A DNA stretch of 38,231 nucleotides from an uncultured beta proteobacterium. GTDB lineage: Bacteria > Pseudomonadota > Gammaproteobacteria > Burkholderiales > Burkholderiaceae_C. The stretch lies in assembly GCA_903863395.1 (NCBI GenBank), contig CAIPBW010000043.1, positions 1 to 38,231 on the forward strand, read 5' to 3'. This document shows, piece after piece, positions 29,540-38,231 of this stretch. The notes beneath the pieces were generated by a model. That model was not told the origin of the DNA and did no database searches. It was given only the letters and a program-made list of their open reading frames with translations. The stretch's first letter is position 1, and every line of letters starts with the position of its first letter. The position numbers and the translations under genes were made by a program.

Positions 29540-32302
29540 TTACTTTTTCAGCATCGCTTTAAGCACGGTCTGCACCCGTCGCGACGTGGGGGTGTCAAAC
29601 TCAGCCGCAAACACCAGCGCTGCGTCCTGACCCCAGGTTTGCACCGGGGACGGATCGTTGCGCCGTGTGAGCAGTTGCAGTTGCAGGGTACGCCGCGCCG
29701 TCATATCGTCCGCTGGCGTGGGCACCTCGGCCGCCATTTCCAGACGCAGCAGCGCCTCCTTGGGGCTGGGCGCATTTTTGCCTGGTGCGCTCAGTGTGCC
29801 ACCCACCGCCTGCTGCCAGGTGGAGCGCGTGGCCGCGTTCACCCGCGCGCCGAGTTCCTGCACGCTGGGCACCAGAGCCGGGTCGCGCTTTTCCCACGCG
29901 GTCAGGAGTTGGGTAAGCGCTTCGCCATGGGCTTGGGCGGCGAGCTTGCGCAGCGCGGCCTGGGCATTCTCCAGCGCCTCGCGCTGGGCCCGAAATGCGG
30001 TGTCGCCCAGGCGCGGCGCTTCCTGCCAGGGTTCGCTGCGTGCACGCGGGTCGCGCCCCGGGCGCTCGCCAGACCGATCACCAGGACGCTCATTGGTGCG
30101 TGGTGCTCCCCGGCCGTCGCGCGCCGGACGCGCTGCGTCCTTGCGCTCACCCCATTTGCCGGGGCGGGCATTGGGCGCGGCTGCAACCTCTTTCTTCATG
30201 CCAGGGCGGTCGTCGCCACGCATGGCCACCACCGGCTTGGGTGCTGGCTTGGGTGGCTCCACCACCACCGGCACAACCTCGGCGTCGGCCTGCGGTGCTT
30301 CACCTTCAGGAGCCGCCGAGGCACTGCTTTCGCTTGCTTCGGGGGTTTCTGATGGTTCTGGCTGGGCAGGTTCGGCGCTCTGCGCTTCAGAGGCCGCCGC
30401 CTTGGCCAAATTCTCCTGCGCACCGGCTGCCGTCACTTCAGCCTGAGCCTGGGCTTGCCCGTGCAGCGCGGCATCGAGTGCCGCCATGGCTGCGCGAATG
30501 GCCTGTGCATCACCCGAGGCATTGGATTGCTCCAGCGCCTTGGCGGCTTGCAGCACCACGCGGTCGCGCGCGCCCAGGGCGGCTTCGGCCTGTTCGCGCT
30601 CCTGGGTCTTGCGGTTGAAGGCGTCGTCAATCGGCTTTCTGAATGCATCCCAGAGCTTTTGCTCCTGGCGCCGGTCCATCGGGACCTGGTGCGCCTGTGC
30701 CTGCCAGCGCTGCTGCAGGGCGCGCACGGCGTCCACGCGCAGCACCGGGGCGGCACTCAGCACCCTGGCTTCTTCAATCATGGTCTGGCGCGCAGCCAGG
30801 CTTTGGGCCTGCACTGCCTCAAGAGGCGCTGCGGCATTCGAAATCGCGGCCTTCCACAAGGGCTGCAACTCGGCAAACACCTTTTCGCCCAGGTGCCCGG
30901 CTTCACGCCAGCGCTCCGAAAACTGGTGCAGGATGCGGTTAAAGCCTTTCCAGTCGTCGTCAAGCGCGGTGCGGTTGGCCTGGGCCCAGGCGTTCACCTC
31001 TTCAATCAGCGCCAGGCGCTGGGCCTTGTGCTCGGCGGATTCGGCCTTGAGCTTGTCGAGCCAGCCTTCCACCACCTTATGGGCTTCGTTGCAGGCTTCG
31101 TCAAAGCGCTTCCACATGGCGTGGTTGGGCACGCCGCCTTGGTCGGTCTGCTTCCACTGCTCGCGCAGGGCGCGCAGCGTCTCCTGCATCTTGCGCCCGC
31201 CAATGGCCTGGCCTTCCGGGCGCTTGAGCAGGCCCTCGGCCTGGTTGACCAGGGTTTCGCGCAACTGGTCGGCGCGCCAGCGCTGCCAGCCCTCCAACTC
31301 ACCGGCCGCGGCCAGTGCAGCGTGGGCCTGGTTTTCGAGCTTGTCGTCGATGATTTTTCCGTATTCCTTGAGCGCATGGCGCAAGGCAGCCGCAGCACCG
31401 GCACTGGCCTTGCCGTGGCCTTCGGCAATTTCCGACTCCAGGGTGCCCAGCACTTGGCGCACTGCAGCTACCGCCTGGGCGCGCAGCTCGGGGTCAATCT
31501 TGGGTTTGGACGGCTTGGTGGCAGCAACATCCACCGCCACGCCGCGCGCTGCACGCAACTCATCGGCCCAGACCGGAACCGGCGGCAACGCCGCTGCCGG
31601 ATCGGCGGCAGCAGCCAGCGCCAGCGCCAGCGCCGCGCGAAAAGCCTCCCACACCACCAGCAACTGGGCGCGCGAGGACTCCAACTGGGGCGGGAACTTG
31701 ACATCCACACTGGGCCAACTGGCGTCCGCCAGCAGTTCACCCGCTTGTGCCTGCCAATGCTCGACGTCGGCGAGCAATGGCTCCAGCACCGCCTGCGCGT
31801 CGCGCCAGGGCTTGGTGGAGAGCACTTCGATGCGCTGCGCTAGCAGCACTGCCGCCTCGCGCTGCACCTGCACGCGCCGCTGCAAGTCCTCGATCACGCG
31901 CACGCGCTCGACCAGTTGCGCCTTCAGGGCCGAGAGCGGCTCGCGGCTCAGGGGTGCTCCGGCCTTGGCGGCGTCGCGTTGCCAGGCCAGTGCGTCGGCA
32001 ATATTGAGCTTGGTCATGCCCAGCAGCAGCGTGGCCTTGTCGGCCCATTCGCTGGCCAGTGCTTCCTGGCCCTTGGCGCGCTTGGCTTCGTCGATGCGCT
32101 CGCGCACCAGCTTGGCAGCGCCCTTGTCCTTGACACTGAGCTCCTTGAAGACATCGGCCAATTGCTCCGGGCCGGGGTTGCCCGCAAGCCAGGCGCGCAC
32201 CTTGGCGGCACGATCACCGGAGGTGGGCGCAGAAAACGCTCCGCCCGTCAGGCTGTCGAGGTGGGCAATATCGTGGTGTTTGGGAGAAGAAGGCGACGTC
32301 AC
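29540..32302 (-). CDS. Large DUF349 domain-containing protein with a disordered Arg/Gly/Pro-rich segment
   Basis: DUF349-like repeats (AWAQANRTALDDDWKGFNRILHQFSERWREAGHLGEKVFAELQPLWKAA; LRALREQWKQTDQGGVPNHAMWKRFDEACNEAH); start ambiguous: GTG at 32302 (VTSPSSPKHHDIAHL) or ATG at 32401. Confidence 0.8.
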   Translation of the reverse strand: MTSPSSPKHHDIAHLDSLTGGAFSAPTSGDRAAKVRAWLAGNPGPEQLADVFKELSVKDKGAAKLVRERIDEAKRAKGQEALASEWADKATLLLGMTKLNIADALAWQRDAAKAGAPLSREPLSALKAQLVERVRVIEDLQRRVQVQREAAVLLAQRIEVLSTKPWRDAQAVLEPLLADVEHWQAQAGELLADASWPSVDVKFPPQLESSRAQLLVVWEAFRAALALALAAAADPAAALPPVPVWADELRAARGVAVDVAATKPSKPKIDPELRAQAVAAVRQVLGTLESEIAEGHGKASAGAAAALRHALKEYGKIIDDKLENQAHAALAAAGELEGWQRWRADQLRETLVNQAEGLLKRPEGQAIGGRKMQETLRALREQWKQTDQGGVPNHAMWKRFDEACNEAHKVVEGWLDKLKAESAEHKAQRLALIEEVNAWAQANRTALDDDWKGFNRILHQFSERWREAGHLGEKVFAELQPLWKAAISNAAAPLEAVQAQSLAARQTMIEEARVLSAAPVLRVDAVRALQQRWQAQAHQVPMDRRQEQKLWDAFRKPIDDAFNRKTQEREQAEAALGARDRVVLQAAKALEQSNASGDAQAIRAAMAALDAALHGQAQAQAEVTAAGAQENLAKAAASEAQSAEPAQPEPSETPEASESSASAAPEGEAPQADAEVVPVVVEPPKPAPKPVVAMRGDDRPGMKKEVAAAPNARPGKWGERKDAARPARDGRGAPRTNERPGDRSGERPGRDPRARSEPWQEAPRLGDTAFRAQREALENAQAALRKLAAQAHGEALTQLLTAWEKRDPALVPSVQELGARVNAATRSTWQQAVGGTLSAPGKNAPSPKEALLRLEMAAEVPTPADDMTARRTLQLQLLTRRNDPSPVQTWGQDAALVFAAEFDTPTSRRVQTVLKAMLKK

Positions 32303-32499
32303 AGTGGAACTCTGAATTTGGTTGATACGAAAGTGCAGTGGCGTATTTTCACCGCGAAATGGGGCTGTAGCCCAGGTTTTTGCCCAGGAACCGCCTGACA
32401 AGCTCTATATATGTGCACAAATCGGCCTCCAAAGCTACCGCAACCCGGCACACATCGGGCAAAGAGCGAAACTTCTATATATTGACAATTCGTAACACT

Positions 32500-32529
32500 T
32501 ATAGATCTATATGGTTGACTTGGTATAAT
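32500..32529 (+). promoter_or_regulatory. Candidate promoter region of the lytic transglycosylase gene with an operator-like palindrome
   Basis: TATAAT at 32524-32529 (-10-like) and perfect 12-bp palindrome TATAGATCTATA at 32500-32511 in an AT-rich island; TTGACA nearby at 32482. Confidence 0.4.
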
Positions 32530-32729
32530 CAAGGCCACTAGAATCCGACCATCCCAATCAAGTTAAGGGATTACCCGTACCCGCTGCCGACCCCGGCATA
32601 TTCAAATCGCTGCACATGTCGATACGACGACGCAGGATATTGATAGCGAACCAACCCAAACGTGGGGCCCAACGCCAGCACACTGTCCGCAGTGTCCTGA
32701 CCCAGACCCCCGCCTAAGAAGGAGGAGCT

Positions 32730-33542
32730 ATGACAGCGACCGAAAAGTTAACCCGGACCTTGCGCGCTATTGCAAGCAACGTCGTCCAAGGGGTTTTTGA
32801 AATTACACACAATGGTTTTGCCCTGCTGGGCCTGGCCGTCATGTTTGTCGTGATCACCCTCACGGCACGTCCCGAAATTCGCCAAGCTGGAGAATCCCAA
32901 CTGATCTCCTGGCTGAGCGCACGCCAGGGCGTGGAAGGCAGCCCCATGGTGGAAGACGCTGCAGCCGTGGATCGCACCACGGCCACCAACCCGAGCAAGC
33001 TGCCCAAGCAGCAGGCGGCGGTGGCCTTTTGGCTGAGCAAGAAGTACAACATTGCACCCGAACCACTAAGCGCCCTGGTGGCCGAGGCCTTTGACGCAGG
33101 CACCCGTGCCAAGGTAGACCCGACCCTGATTCTGTCAGTGATGGCCATCGAGTCGGGTTTCAACCCGTTTGCCCAGAGCACCGTGGGTGCGCAGGGCCTG
33201 ATGCAGGTGATGACCAAGGTCCACAGCGACAAGTACCAGGGCTTTGGCGGCCAACTCGCAGCCTTTGACCCGGTGAGCAACCTGCGCGTAGGCGTCAAGG
33301 TGTTGCAGGAATGCATCAGCCGCGCCGGTTCCGTCGAAGGCGGGCTCAAGCTGTACGTGGGCGCTGCCAATATGGAAGACGATGGTGGCTACACCGCCAA
33401 GGTGCTGGCCGAACACAACCGCCTGCAAATGGTGTCGGTCGGCAAGTCCGTACCAACCACCACGCCCCAGGTGATTCCGGTGGCGCAACCAGCCAAGCCC
33501 TCCATGGCTCCTGAAAAAGTGGCCAGTCTGTTCGCGTCCTGA
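32730..33542 (+). CDS. Membrane-anchored lytic transglycosylase (SLT domain)
   Basis: N-terminal TM segment GFALLGLAVMFVVITLTA; catalytic LILSVMAIESGFNPFAQSTVGAQGLMQVM; strong RBS aaggaggagct. Confidence 0.9.
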   Translation: MTATEKLTRTLRAIASNVVQGVFEITHNGFALLGLAVMFVVITLTARPEIRQAGESQLISWLSARQGVEGSPMVEDAAAVDRTTATNPSKLPKQQAAVAFWLSKKYNIAPEPLSALVAEAFDAGTRAKVDPTLILSVMAIESGFNPFAQSTVGAQGLMQVMTKVHSDKYQGFGGQLAAFDPVSNLRVGVKVLQECISRAGSVEGGLKLYVGAANMEDDGGYTAKVLAEHNRLQMVSVGKSVPTTTPQVIPVAQPAKPSMAPEKVASLFAS

Positions 33543-33564
33543 CTGGACCCAAACCACACTCCCC

Positions 33565-33643
33565 GCAGAGATTGGGGCAGGGGTCTGCGCCGATATTCTG
33601 GGCATTTGACAGGTGAGGCGCGGGCCCCTGCCCCAATCTCTGC
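33565..33643. repeat. 19-bp perfect inverted repeat, 41-nt loop with an inner GCGCC/GGCGC pair
   Basis: gcagagattggggcagggg (33565-33583) is the exact reverse complement of cccctgccccaatctctgc (33625-33643). Confidence 0.95.
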
Positions 33644-33734
33644 CGCCAACCCTGTTCGAGTCGTCTTGGGTTCCCTGCGCTCGGGTAAAATCGCGCGGCA
33701 CGCAACTGGCGATAGGCGCATACCCTACGGGTCA

Positions 33735-33815
33735 CTGGGCTGACGTGGGACACCACGAGGAAGCGTGCCGCAGGCTTGATGCAAGCCCCCGCGTTCAGCC
33801 GTTCGCCTGGGCAGC
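33735..33815 (+). ncRNA. ZTP (pfl motif) riboswitch upstream of glyA
   Basis: cactgggctgacGTGGgacaCCACgaggaagcgtgcc ... linker hairpin GGCTTGatgCAAGCC ... gttCGCCTGGGCAgcc; resembles the pfl/ZTP consensus as I remember it (GUGG...CCAC GGGAGC plus CGCCUGGGCA) and lies before glyA, a known ZTP target. Confidence 0.78.
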
Positions 33816-33863
33816 CCTTGCCTCATCGGGTATGAGCAAGGATCAGTGTCTTGAAAGACTGCC

Positions 33864-35108
33864 ATGTACCACCGCAATATCCTCGTTGAACAAACCGACC
33901 CCGAACTGTTTGCTGCCATCCAGGCGGAAAACGCACGCCAGGAACACCACATTGAGCTCATCGCCAGCGAAAACTACGCCTCGCCCGCCGTGATGGCGGC
34001 GCAGGGCAGCCAGCTCACCAACAAATACGCCGAAGGCTACCCCGGCAAGCGCTACTACGGCGGCTGCGAGCACGTGGACGTGGCCGAACAGCTTGCCATC
34101 GACCGCGTCAAGCAGATTTTTGGCGCCGATGCCGCCAATGTGCAGCCGCACTGCGGTGCCTCGGCCAACGAGGCGGTGTTTCTGGCCTTTCTCAAGCCCG
34201 GCGACACCATCATGGGCATGAGTCTGGCCGAAGGCGGTCACCTGACCCACGGCATGGCGCTCAACATGAGCGGCAAGTGGTTCAACGTGGTCAGCTACGG
34301 CCTCAACGCCAAGGAAGAGATTGACTACGAAGCGATGGAGCGCAAGGCCCACGAAGCCCGCCCCAAGCTGATCATTGCAGGGGCCAGCGCGTATTCGCTG
34401 GCAATCGACTTTGCGCGCTTTGCCAAGGTGGCCAAGGACGTGGGCGCGATCTTTATGGTCGACATGGCGCACTACGCCGGTCTGATTGCGGCGGGCCTGT
34501 ACCCCAACCCGGTGCCGCACGCCGATGTGGTGACGTCCACCACGCACAAGAGCCTGCGCGGCCCGCGCGGCGGCATCATCCTGATGAAGTCCGCGCACGA
34601 AAAGGCGATCAACAGCGCCATCTTCCCCGGCCTGCAAGGCGGCCCGCTGATGCACGTGATTGCGGCCAAGGCGGTGGCCTTCAAGGAAGCGCTGCAGCCC
34701 GAGTTCAAGCTCTACCAGCAGCAGGTCATCACCAACGCCCGTATCGTGGCCGAAACGCTGACCGCGCGCGGCCTGCGCATTGTCAGCGGCGGCACCCAGA
34801 GCCACGTGATGCTGGTGGATTTGCGCTCCAAGGGCATTACCGGCAAGGAAGCCGAGGCCGTGCTGGGCAGCGCCCACATGACGATCAACAAGAACGCCAT
34901 TCCCAATGACCCCGAAAAGCCCATGGTCACCAGCGGCGTGCGCATCGGCACACCGGCCCTGACCACGCGCGGCTTCAAGGACGAAGAAGCGCGCACCACC
35001 GCGCACCTGGTGGCCGACGTGCTCGACAACCCGCGTGACGCAGCCAACCTCGACGCCGTGCGCGCCAAGGTGCGCGCGCTCACCACCCGCTTTCCGGTGT
35101 ACGGCTAA
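33864..35108 (+). CDS. glyA: Serine hydroxymethyltransferase
   Basis: [65 protein letters not shown]. Confidence 0.97.
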   Translation: MYHRNILVEQTDPELFAAIQAENARQEHHIELIASENYASPAVMAAQGSQLTNKYAEGYPGKRYYGGCEHVDVAEQLAIDRVKQIFGADAANVQPHCGASANEAVFLAFLKPGDTIMGMSLAEGGHLTHGMALNMSGKWFNVVSYGLNAKEEIDYEAMERKAHEARPKLIIAGASAYSLAIDFARFAKVAKDVGAIFMVDMAHYAGLIAAGLYPNPVPHADVVTSTTHKSLRGPRGGIILMKSAHEKAINSAIFPGLQGGPLMHVIAAKAVAFKEALQPEFKLYQQQVITNARIVAETLTARGLRIVSGGTQSHVMLVDLRSKGITGKEAEAVLGSAHMTINKNAIPNDPEKPMVTSGVRIGTPALTTRGFKDEEARTTAHLVADVLDNPRDAANLDAVRAKVRALTTRFPVYG

Positions 35109-35117
35109 GCAGGTTCG

Positions 35118-35567
35118 ATGAAGTGCCCGTTTTGCAGCCATAGCGAAACCCAGGTGGTGGAGACCCGGGTGTCCGAAGACGGGGACTTCATCCGGCGCCG
35201 ACGCCGCTGCACGGCGTGCGAAAAGCGCTTTACCACCTACGAGCGCCCGGACGTCACCTTCCCGAGCATCGTCAAGAAGGACGGGCGACGCATCGAGTAC
35301 GAGCGCGCCAAGCTGCAGGCGTCGATGAACCTGGCGCTGCGCAAGCGCCCGGTGAGCACCGAGCAGATCGACAGCGCCATTGAGCGCATCGAAGAAAAGC
35401 TGCTCAGCCTAGCGCTGCGCGAAGTGCCGTCGGGGCGCATCGGCGAACTGGTGATGCGCGAGTTGAAGAAGCTCGACAAGGTCGCCTACGTGCGCTTTGC
35501 CAGCGTGTACCGCAGCTTTGAGGATATTGACGAGTTCAAGACCCTGGTGGACGAGGTGCGGCGCTAG
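35118..35567 (+). CDS. nrdR: Transcriptional repressor NrdR
   Basis: [58 protein letters not shown] (zinc ribbon plus ATP-cone). Confidence 0.96.
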   Translation: MKCPFCSHSETQVVETRVSEDGDFIRRRRRCTACEKRFTTYERPDVTFPSIVKKDGRRIEYERAKLQASMNLALRKRPVSTEQIDSAIERIEEKLLSLALREVPSGRIGELVMRELKKLDKVAYVRFASVYRSFEDIDEFKTLVDEVRR

Positions 35568-35658
35568 GCACGGGCCCCATACACCTCTCGTCCGGTCGTT
35601 CCAACCGTTCGTCACCTGCTGCCCCACCCTCGGACGGGGGGCGGCCTAGACTGAACCC

Positions 35659-36195
35659 ATGCGCAAAATACGTGGGTTTACCTTGATAGAAGCCATGGTG
35701 GTGGTTGCCATCGTTGCCATTCTGGTCAGTCTGGCAGCGCCCTCGTTTTCCAGCCTGATTCAGGCCAACACCATCAGCAACAGCGTCAACACGCTGCTCT
35801 CGGACATGCGTTATGCCCGCAGCGAGTCCATCCGGCGCGGCGGCGACGTGGTGATGTGCCGCAGCGCAACCCCCGAAAGCAGCGGGGCAACCTGCAGCAG
35901 CGGCAACTGGAACAGCGGCTGGATTGTCTTTCACGACCTCGACGGCGACGGCGTGAAAGACGCCACCGACCCGATCCTGCGCGTGCAAGCCCCCTTGAGC
36001 GCGATCGACACCATCAGCGCCACGGGCTCGGAATACCGGTTCCGTTTTAGCGCCACCGGACGTTTGCCGGTGAGCGAGGCCACCACGCTCACGTTTGGCG
36101 GCAGCAATTTTGAGTCCCACATTCAGCGCAAAGTGTGCGTGAGCGTGGGCGGGCGCGGGCGCATTGCGGGTGATGGCAGTTCAAGTTGCTCGTAA
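35659..36195 (+). CDS. fimT: GspH/FimT family pseudopilin
   Basis: Type IV prepilin leader MRKIRGFTLIEAMVVVAIVAILVSLAAPSFSSLIQ; GspH-like body. Confidence 0.88.
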   Translation: MRKIRGFTLIEAMVVVAIVAILVSLAAPSFSSLIQANTISNSVNTLLSDMRYARSESIRRGGDVVMCRSATPESSGATCSSGNWNSGWIVFHDLDGDGVKDATDPILRVQAPLSAIDTISATGSEYRFRFSATGRLPVSEATTLTFGGSNFESHIQRKVCVSVGGRGRIAGDGSSSCS

Positions 36196-36199
36196 GACC

Positions 36200-36781
36200 A
36201 TGCGCCACCTCTCCCATCCCCAACGCGGTGCCACCTTGATCGAGGTGCTGGTAGCGGTGCTGATCTTGTCGTTTGGCCTGTTGTCGCTGGGCGGCATGCT
36301 GTCGTTTGCGGTGCAGTTGCCCAAGTTGTCGGGCTACCGCTCCACGGCCGCCAATCTGGCAGCCAGCCACGTGGAGCGCATCCGCGCCAACCCCGAGGGC
36401 TTTGCCAACCCGGACGGAAGCGGCGGCAGTTACGCGGCCGGACTGAATGAAACGTCGGGCTGGTCATTCACCACCATTGCGGTCTCTGGCAGCAATTGCA
36501 GTTACACCGGCACGCAGTGCGTCGCCTCCACCCTGGCGGCCAGAGACATCAACGAGTTTCGCAACGCCGTGCGGCGCGAACTTCCCGCAGGCGACATGAT
36601 CACCAAGTGCAGCACCACGCCCTGCCTCAAGACCTCGTACGGCGAACTCTGGGTGGTCTGGCAGGAGCCGTCCACCTTTGCGCTGCTGGACGCCTCCAAC
36701 GGGAATTGCCCGCAGGAAGCCATCACGGCCTACAGCAGTCCGGCACCCGCGTGCCTGTACCTCCGGTTCAAGGTGGAGTGA
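36200..36781 (+). CDS. pilV: Type IV pilus modification protein PilV
   Basis: MRHLSHPQRGATLIEVLVAVLILSFGLLSLGGML; position between fimT and pilW. Confidence 0.88.
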   Translation: MRHLSHPQRGATLIEVLVAVLILSFGLLSLGGMLSFAVQLPKLSGYRSTAANLAASHVERIRANPEGFANPDGSGGSYAAGLNETSGWSFTTIAVSGSNCSYTGTQCVASTLAARDINEFRNAVRRELPAGDMITKCSTTPCLKTSYGELWVVWQEPSTFALLDASNGNCPQEAITAYSSPAPACLYLRFKVE

Positions 36782-36782
36782 G

Positions 36783-37784
36783 ATGCGCAGCACACCACCG
36801 CTTCACCTACCACGCAACGCATCTGCGGCGCGCGGGTTTTCGCTGATCGAACTGATGATCTCGCTGGCCATCGGGCTGGTGATTGCCATTGCCGCGATGT
36901 CGGCCTATATGGGCGCGTCCAGTGCCAGCAAGATGACCGATGCGCAAAGCCGCATGAACGAAGACGCCCAGGCCGCGCTGAGCATTCTGGCGCAGCAAGT
37001 GCGCATGGCAGGCACCAACCCGGCGCAGCCCAACCGCGATCCTGCCTTCGCACGCAACCCGGTGTACACGCCCTACCCGCTCAACGCCAGCAGTGCCAGC
37101 TACACCACCACCGGCACCCTGTCGGCATTTGCCCTGCGCGGTTGCGACGGCACATTCGGCAACATCACCAGTGCGGCCAACCTCGACGCCCTGACCTGTA
37201 CGGGCGCAAGCACCCAGCCGGATTCGATTGCGGTCAGCTACGAAGCCGACCGCTACAACACCGTGCCTTCGGGCACCTCGGCGGGTGACTGCCTGGGCTA
37301 CGCCGCACCCACCCTGAGCGCCACCTTTTCGCAAGGCACATCCAACAGCGCCACCTTCTGGGTGGTGGACAACCGCTTCTACATCCGCAACTCTTCGGCC
37401 GGTGTTCCCAACCTCTATTGCAAGGGCAACAACAGCGGTGCATCGGCGCAACCGCTGGTGGAGAACATCGAAGACCTGCAGTTGACCTACGGCACCATGA
37501 GCGCCAGCGCAACGTCTGCCAGCGCGCCGGTGGCGGGCTATCTGTCGGCCACCGAAGTCGTCACCGAAACCAGCCTGGCGGCATTGGCCAACGACGCGGC
37601 GCGCTGGGCCAAGGTACTCACGGTGCGCATCTGCGTGGTGGCGCGCAGCGAGAGCCCCATCCTCGACGGCGGCGCATCGGGTGCCTATTACCAATGCGAC
37701 GGAACGCTTGACAGCTCCAAGACCGACCGCCGCCTGCGCCACGCCTACGCCACCACCGTGGTGCTGCGCAACCGCCGCAACTAA
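36783..37784 (+). CDS. pilW: Minor pilin PilW
   Basis: ARGFSLIELMISLAIGLVIAIAAMSAYMGASSASKMTDAQSRMNEDAQAALSILAQQVRMAG. Confidence 0.9.
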   Translation: MRSTPPLHLPRNASAARGFSLIELMISLAIGLVIAIAAMSAYMGASSASKMTDAQSRMNEDAQAALSILAQQVRMAGTNPAQPNRDPAFARNPVYTPYPLNASSASYTTTGTLSAFALRGCDGTFGNITSAANLDALTCTGASTQPDSIAVSYEADRYNTVPSGTSAGDCLGYAAPTLSATFSQGTSNSATFWVVDNRFYIRNSSAGVPNLYCKGNNSGASAQPLVENIEDLQLTYGTMSASATSASAPVAGYLSATEVVTETSLAALANDAARWAKVLTVRICVVARSESPILDGGASGAYYQCDGTLDSSKTDRRLRHAYATTVVLRNRRN

Positions 37785-37808
37785 GGCTTCCATACGCTGG
37801 CAGATTCC

Positions 37809-38231
37809 ATGGCACGCTCCACCACAGTCCCCGCCCAGACCTTGACCGCGCACACGGCTACGCGTGCGCGTCGGGCACGTGCACAGCGCGGCGTGGTGCT
37901 GCTGATCGCCATGATCTTGTTGATCGTGATTTCGCTGCTGGCGGTTACCGGCATGCGCGGTGCCGCGTCAAGCGAGAGCGTGGCAGGCAATGTGCGCACC
38001 ACCGAACTGGCCACGCAGGCCGCCGAGATTGCGCTGCGCCACTGCGAGTCTTCGGCCATCAAGCTCACCAAGCTGATCGCCAACCCGTCTGACACCTCGG
38101 CCGAAGCCACCTACGCCACCACGCTGGTCGAAGCCAACGTATTGCGCGCCGCCACCGCCGAGCAATGGAAAGACACGGCGGTCTGGGACAGCACCTCGAC
38201 CAGCGTCTATGTGCTGCCATCCGAGTTGGTC
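37809..38231 (+). CDS. pilX: PilX-like pilus assembly protein, C-terminus beyond the right window edge
   Basis: Open frame from ATG 37809 to the window end: ...RAQRGVVLLIAMILLIVISLLAVTGMRGAASSESVAGNVRTTELATQAAEIALRHCES; follows pilW. Confidence 0.85.
   Translation, partial: MARSTTVPAQTLTAHTATRARRARAQRGVVLLIAMILLIVISLLAVTGMRGAASSESVAGNVRTTELATQAAEIALRHCESSAIKLTKLIANPSDTSAEATYATTLVEANVLRAATAEQWKDTAVWDSTSTSVYVLPSELV

Noticed and set aside
28017-29630. 537-aa plus-strand ORF
   Set aside because: Shadow frame opposite the HD-GYP gene.
30486-32315. 609-aa plus-strand ORF (and 30455..31843)
   Set aside because: Ser/Ala/Arg-rich shadow frames opposite the DUF349 gene.
33843-35141. 432-aa minus-strand ORF
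   Set aside because: Antisense to glyA.

Overview
The 38.2 kb window looks like an ordinary, dense, high-GC betaproteobacterial chromosome segment; gene content suggests Burkholderiales/Comamonadaceae, which is inference. I called about 34 protein genes and one tRNA-Ser(GCT). They include an M16 peptidase (cut at the left edge), modBC, an HI0933-family flavoprotein, rpsU, a YqeY protein, pmbA, darP/yjgA, mog, cysE, a TrmJ-like methyltransferase and suhB. Next come a PAS/GGDEF/EAL protein, a nitronate monooxygenase, a NitT/TauT-type ABC transporter, lysC, tilS, accA, a 3-methyladenine glycosylase, cysS, a TPR protein, two tandem cyclophilins and lpxH. The right part holds a GAF/HD-GYP protein, a large DUF349 protein, a membrane-anchored lytic transglycosylase, glyA, nrdR and a minor-pilin cluster fimT-pilV-pilW-pilX (cut at the right edge). 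The most notable non-coding signals are: a ZTP (pfl)-type riboswitch upstream of glyA; a 19-bp perfect inverted repeat just before it; a 45-bp tandem repeat of hairpins in front of accA; a composite palindromic element downstream of the ABC permease with tandem copies of both tips; and a roughly 200-nt leader before the lytic transglycosylase that holds an operator-like palindrome and a short Arg-rich ORF with many rare-type codons. I see no CRISPR array, prophage, transposase gene or recognisable defence system, and no convincing new multi-gene system. The leads are mainly RNA or repeat structures.
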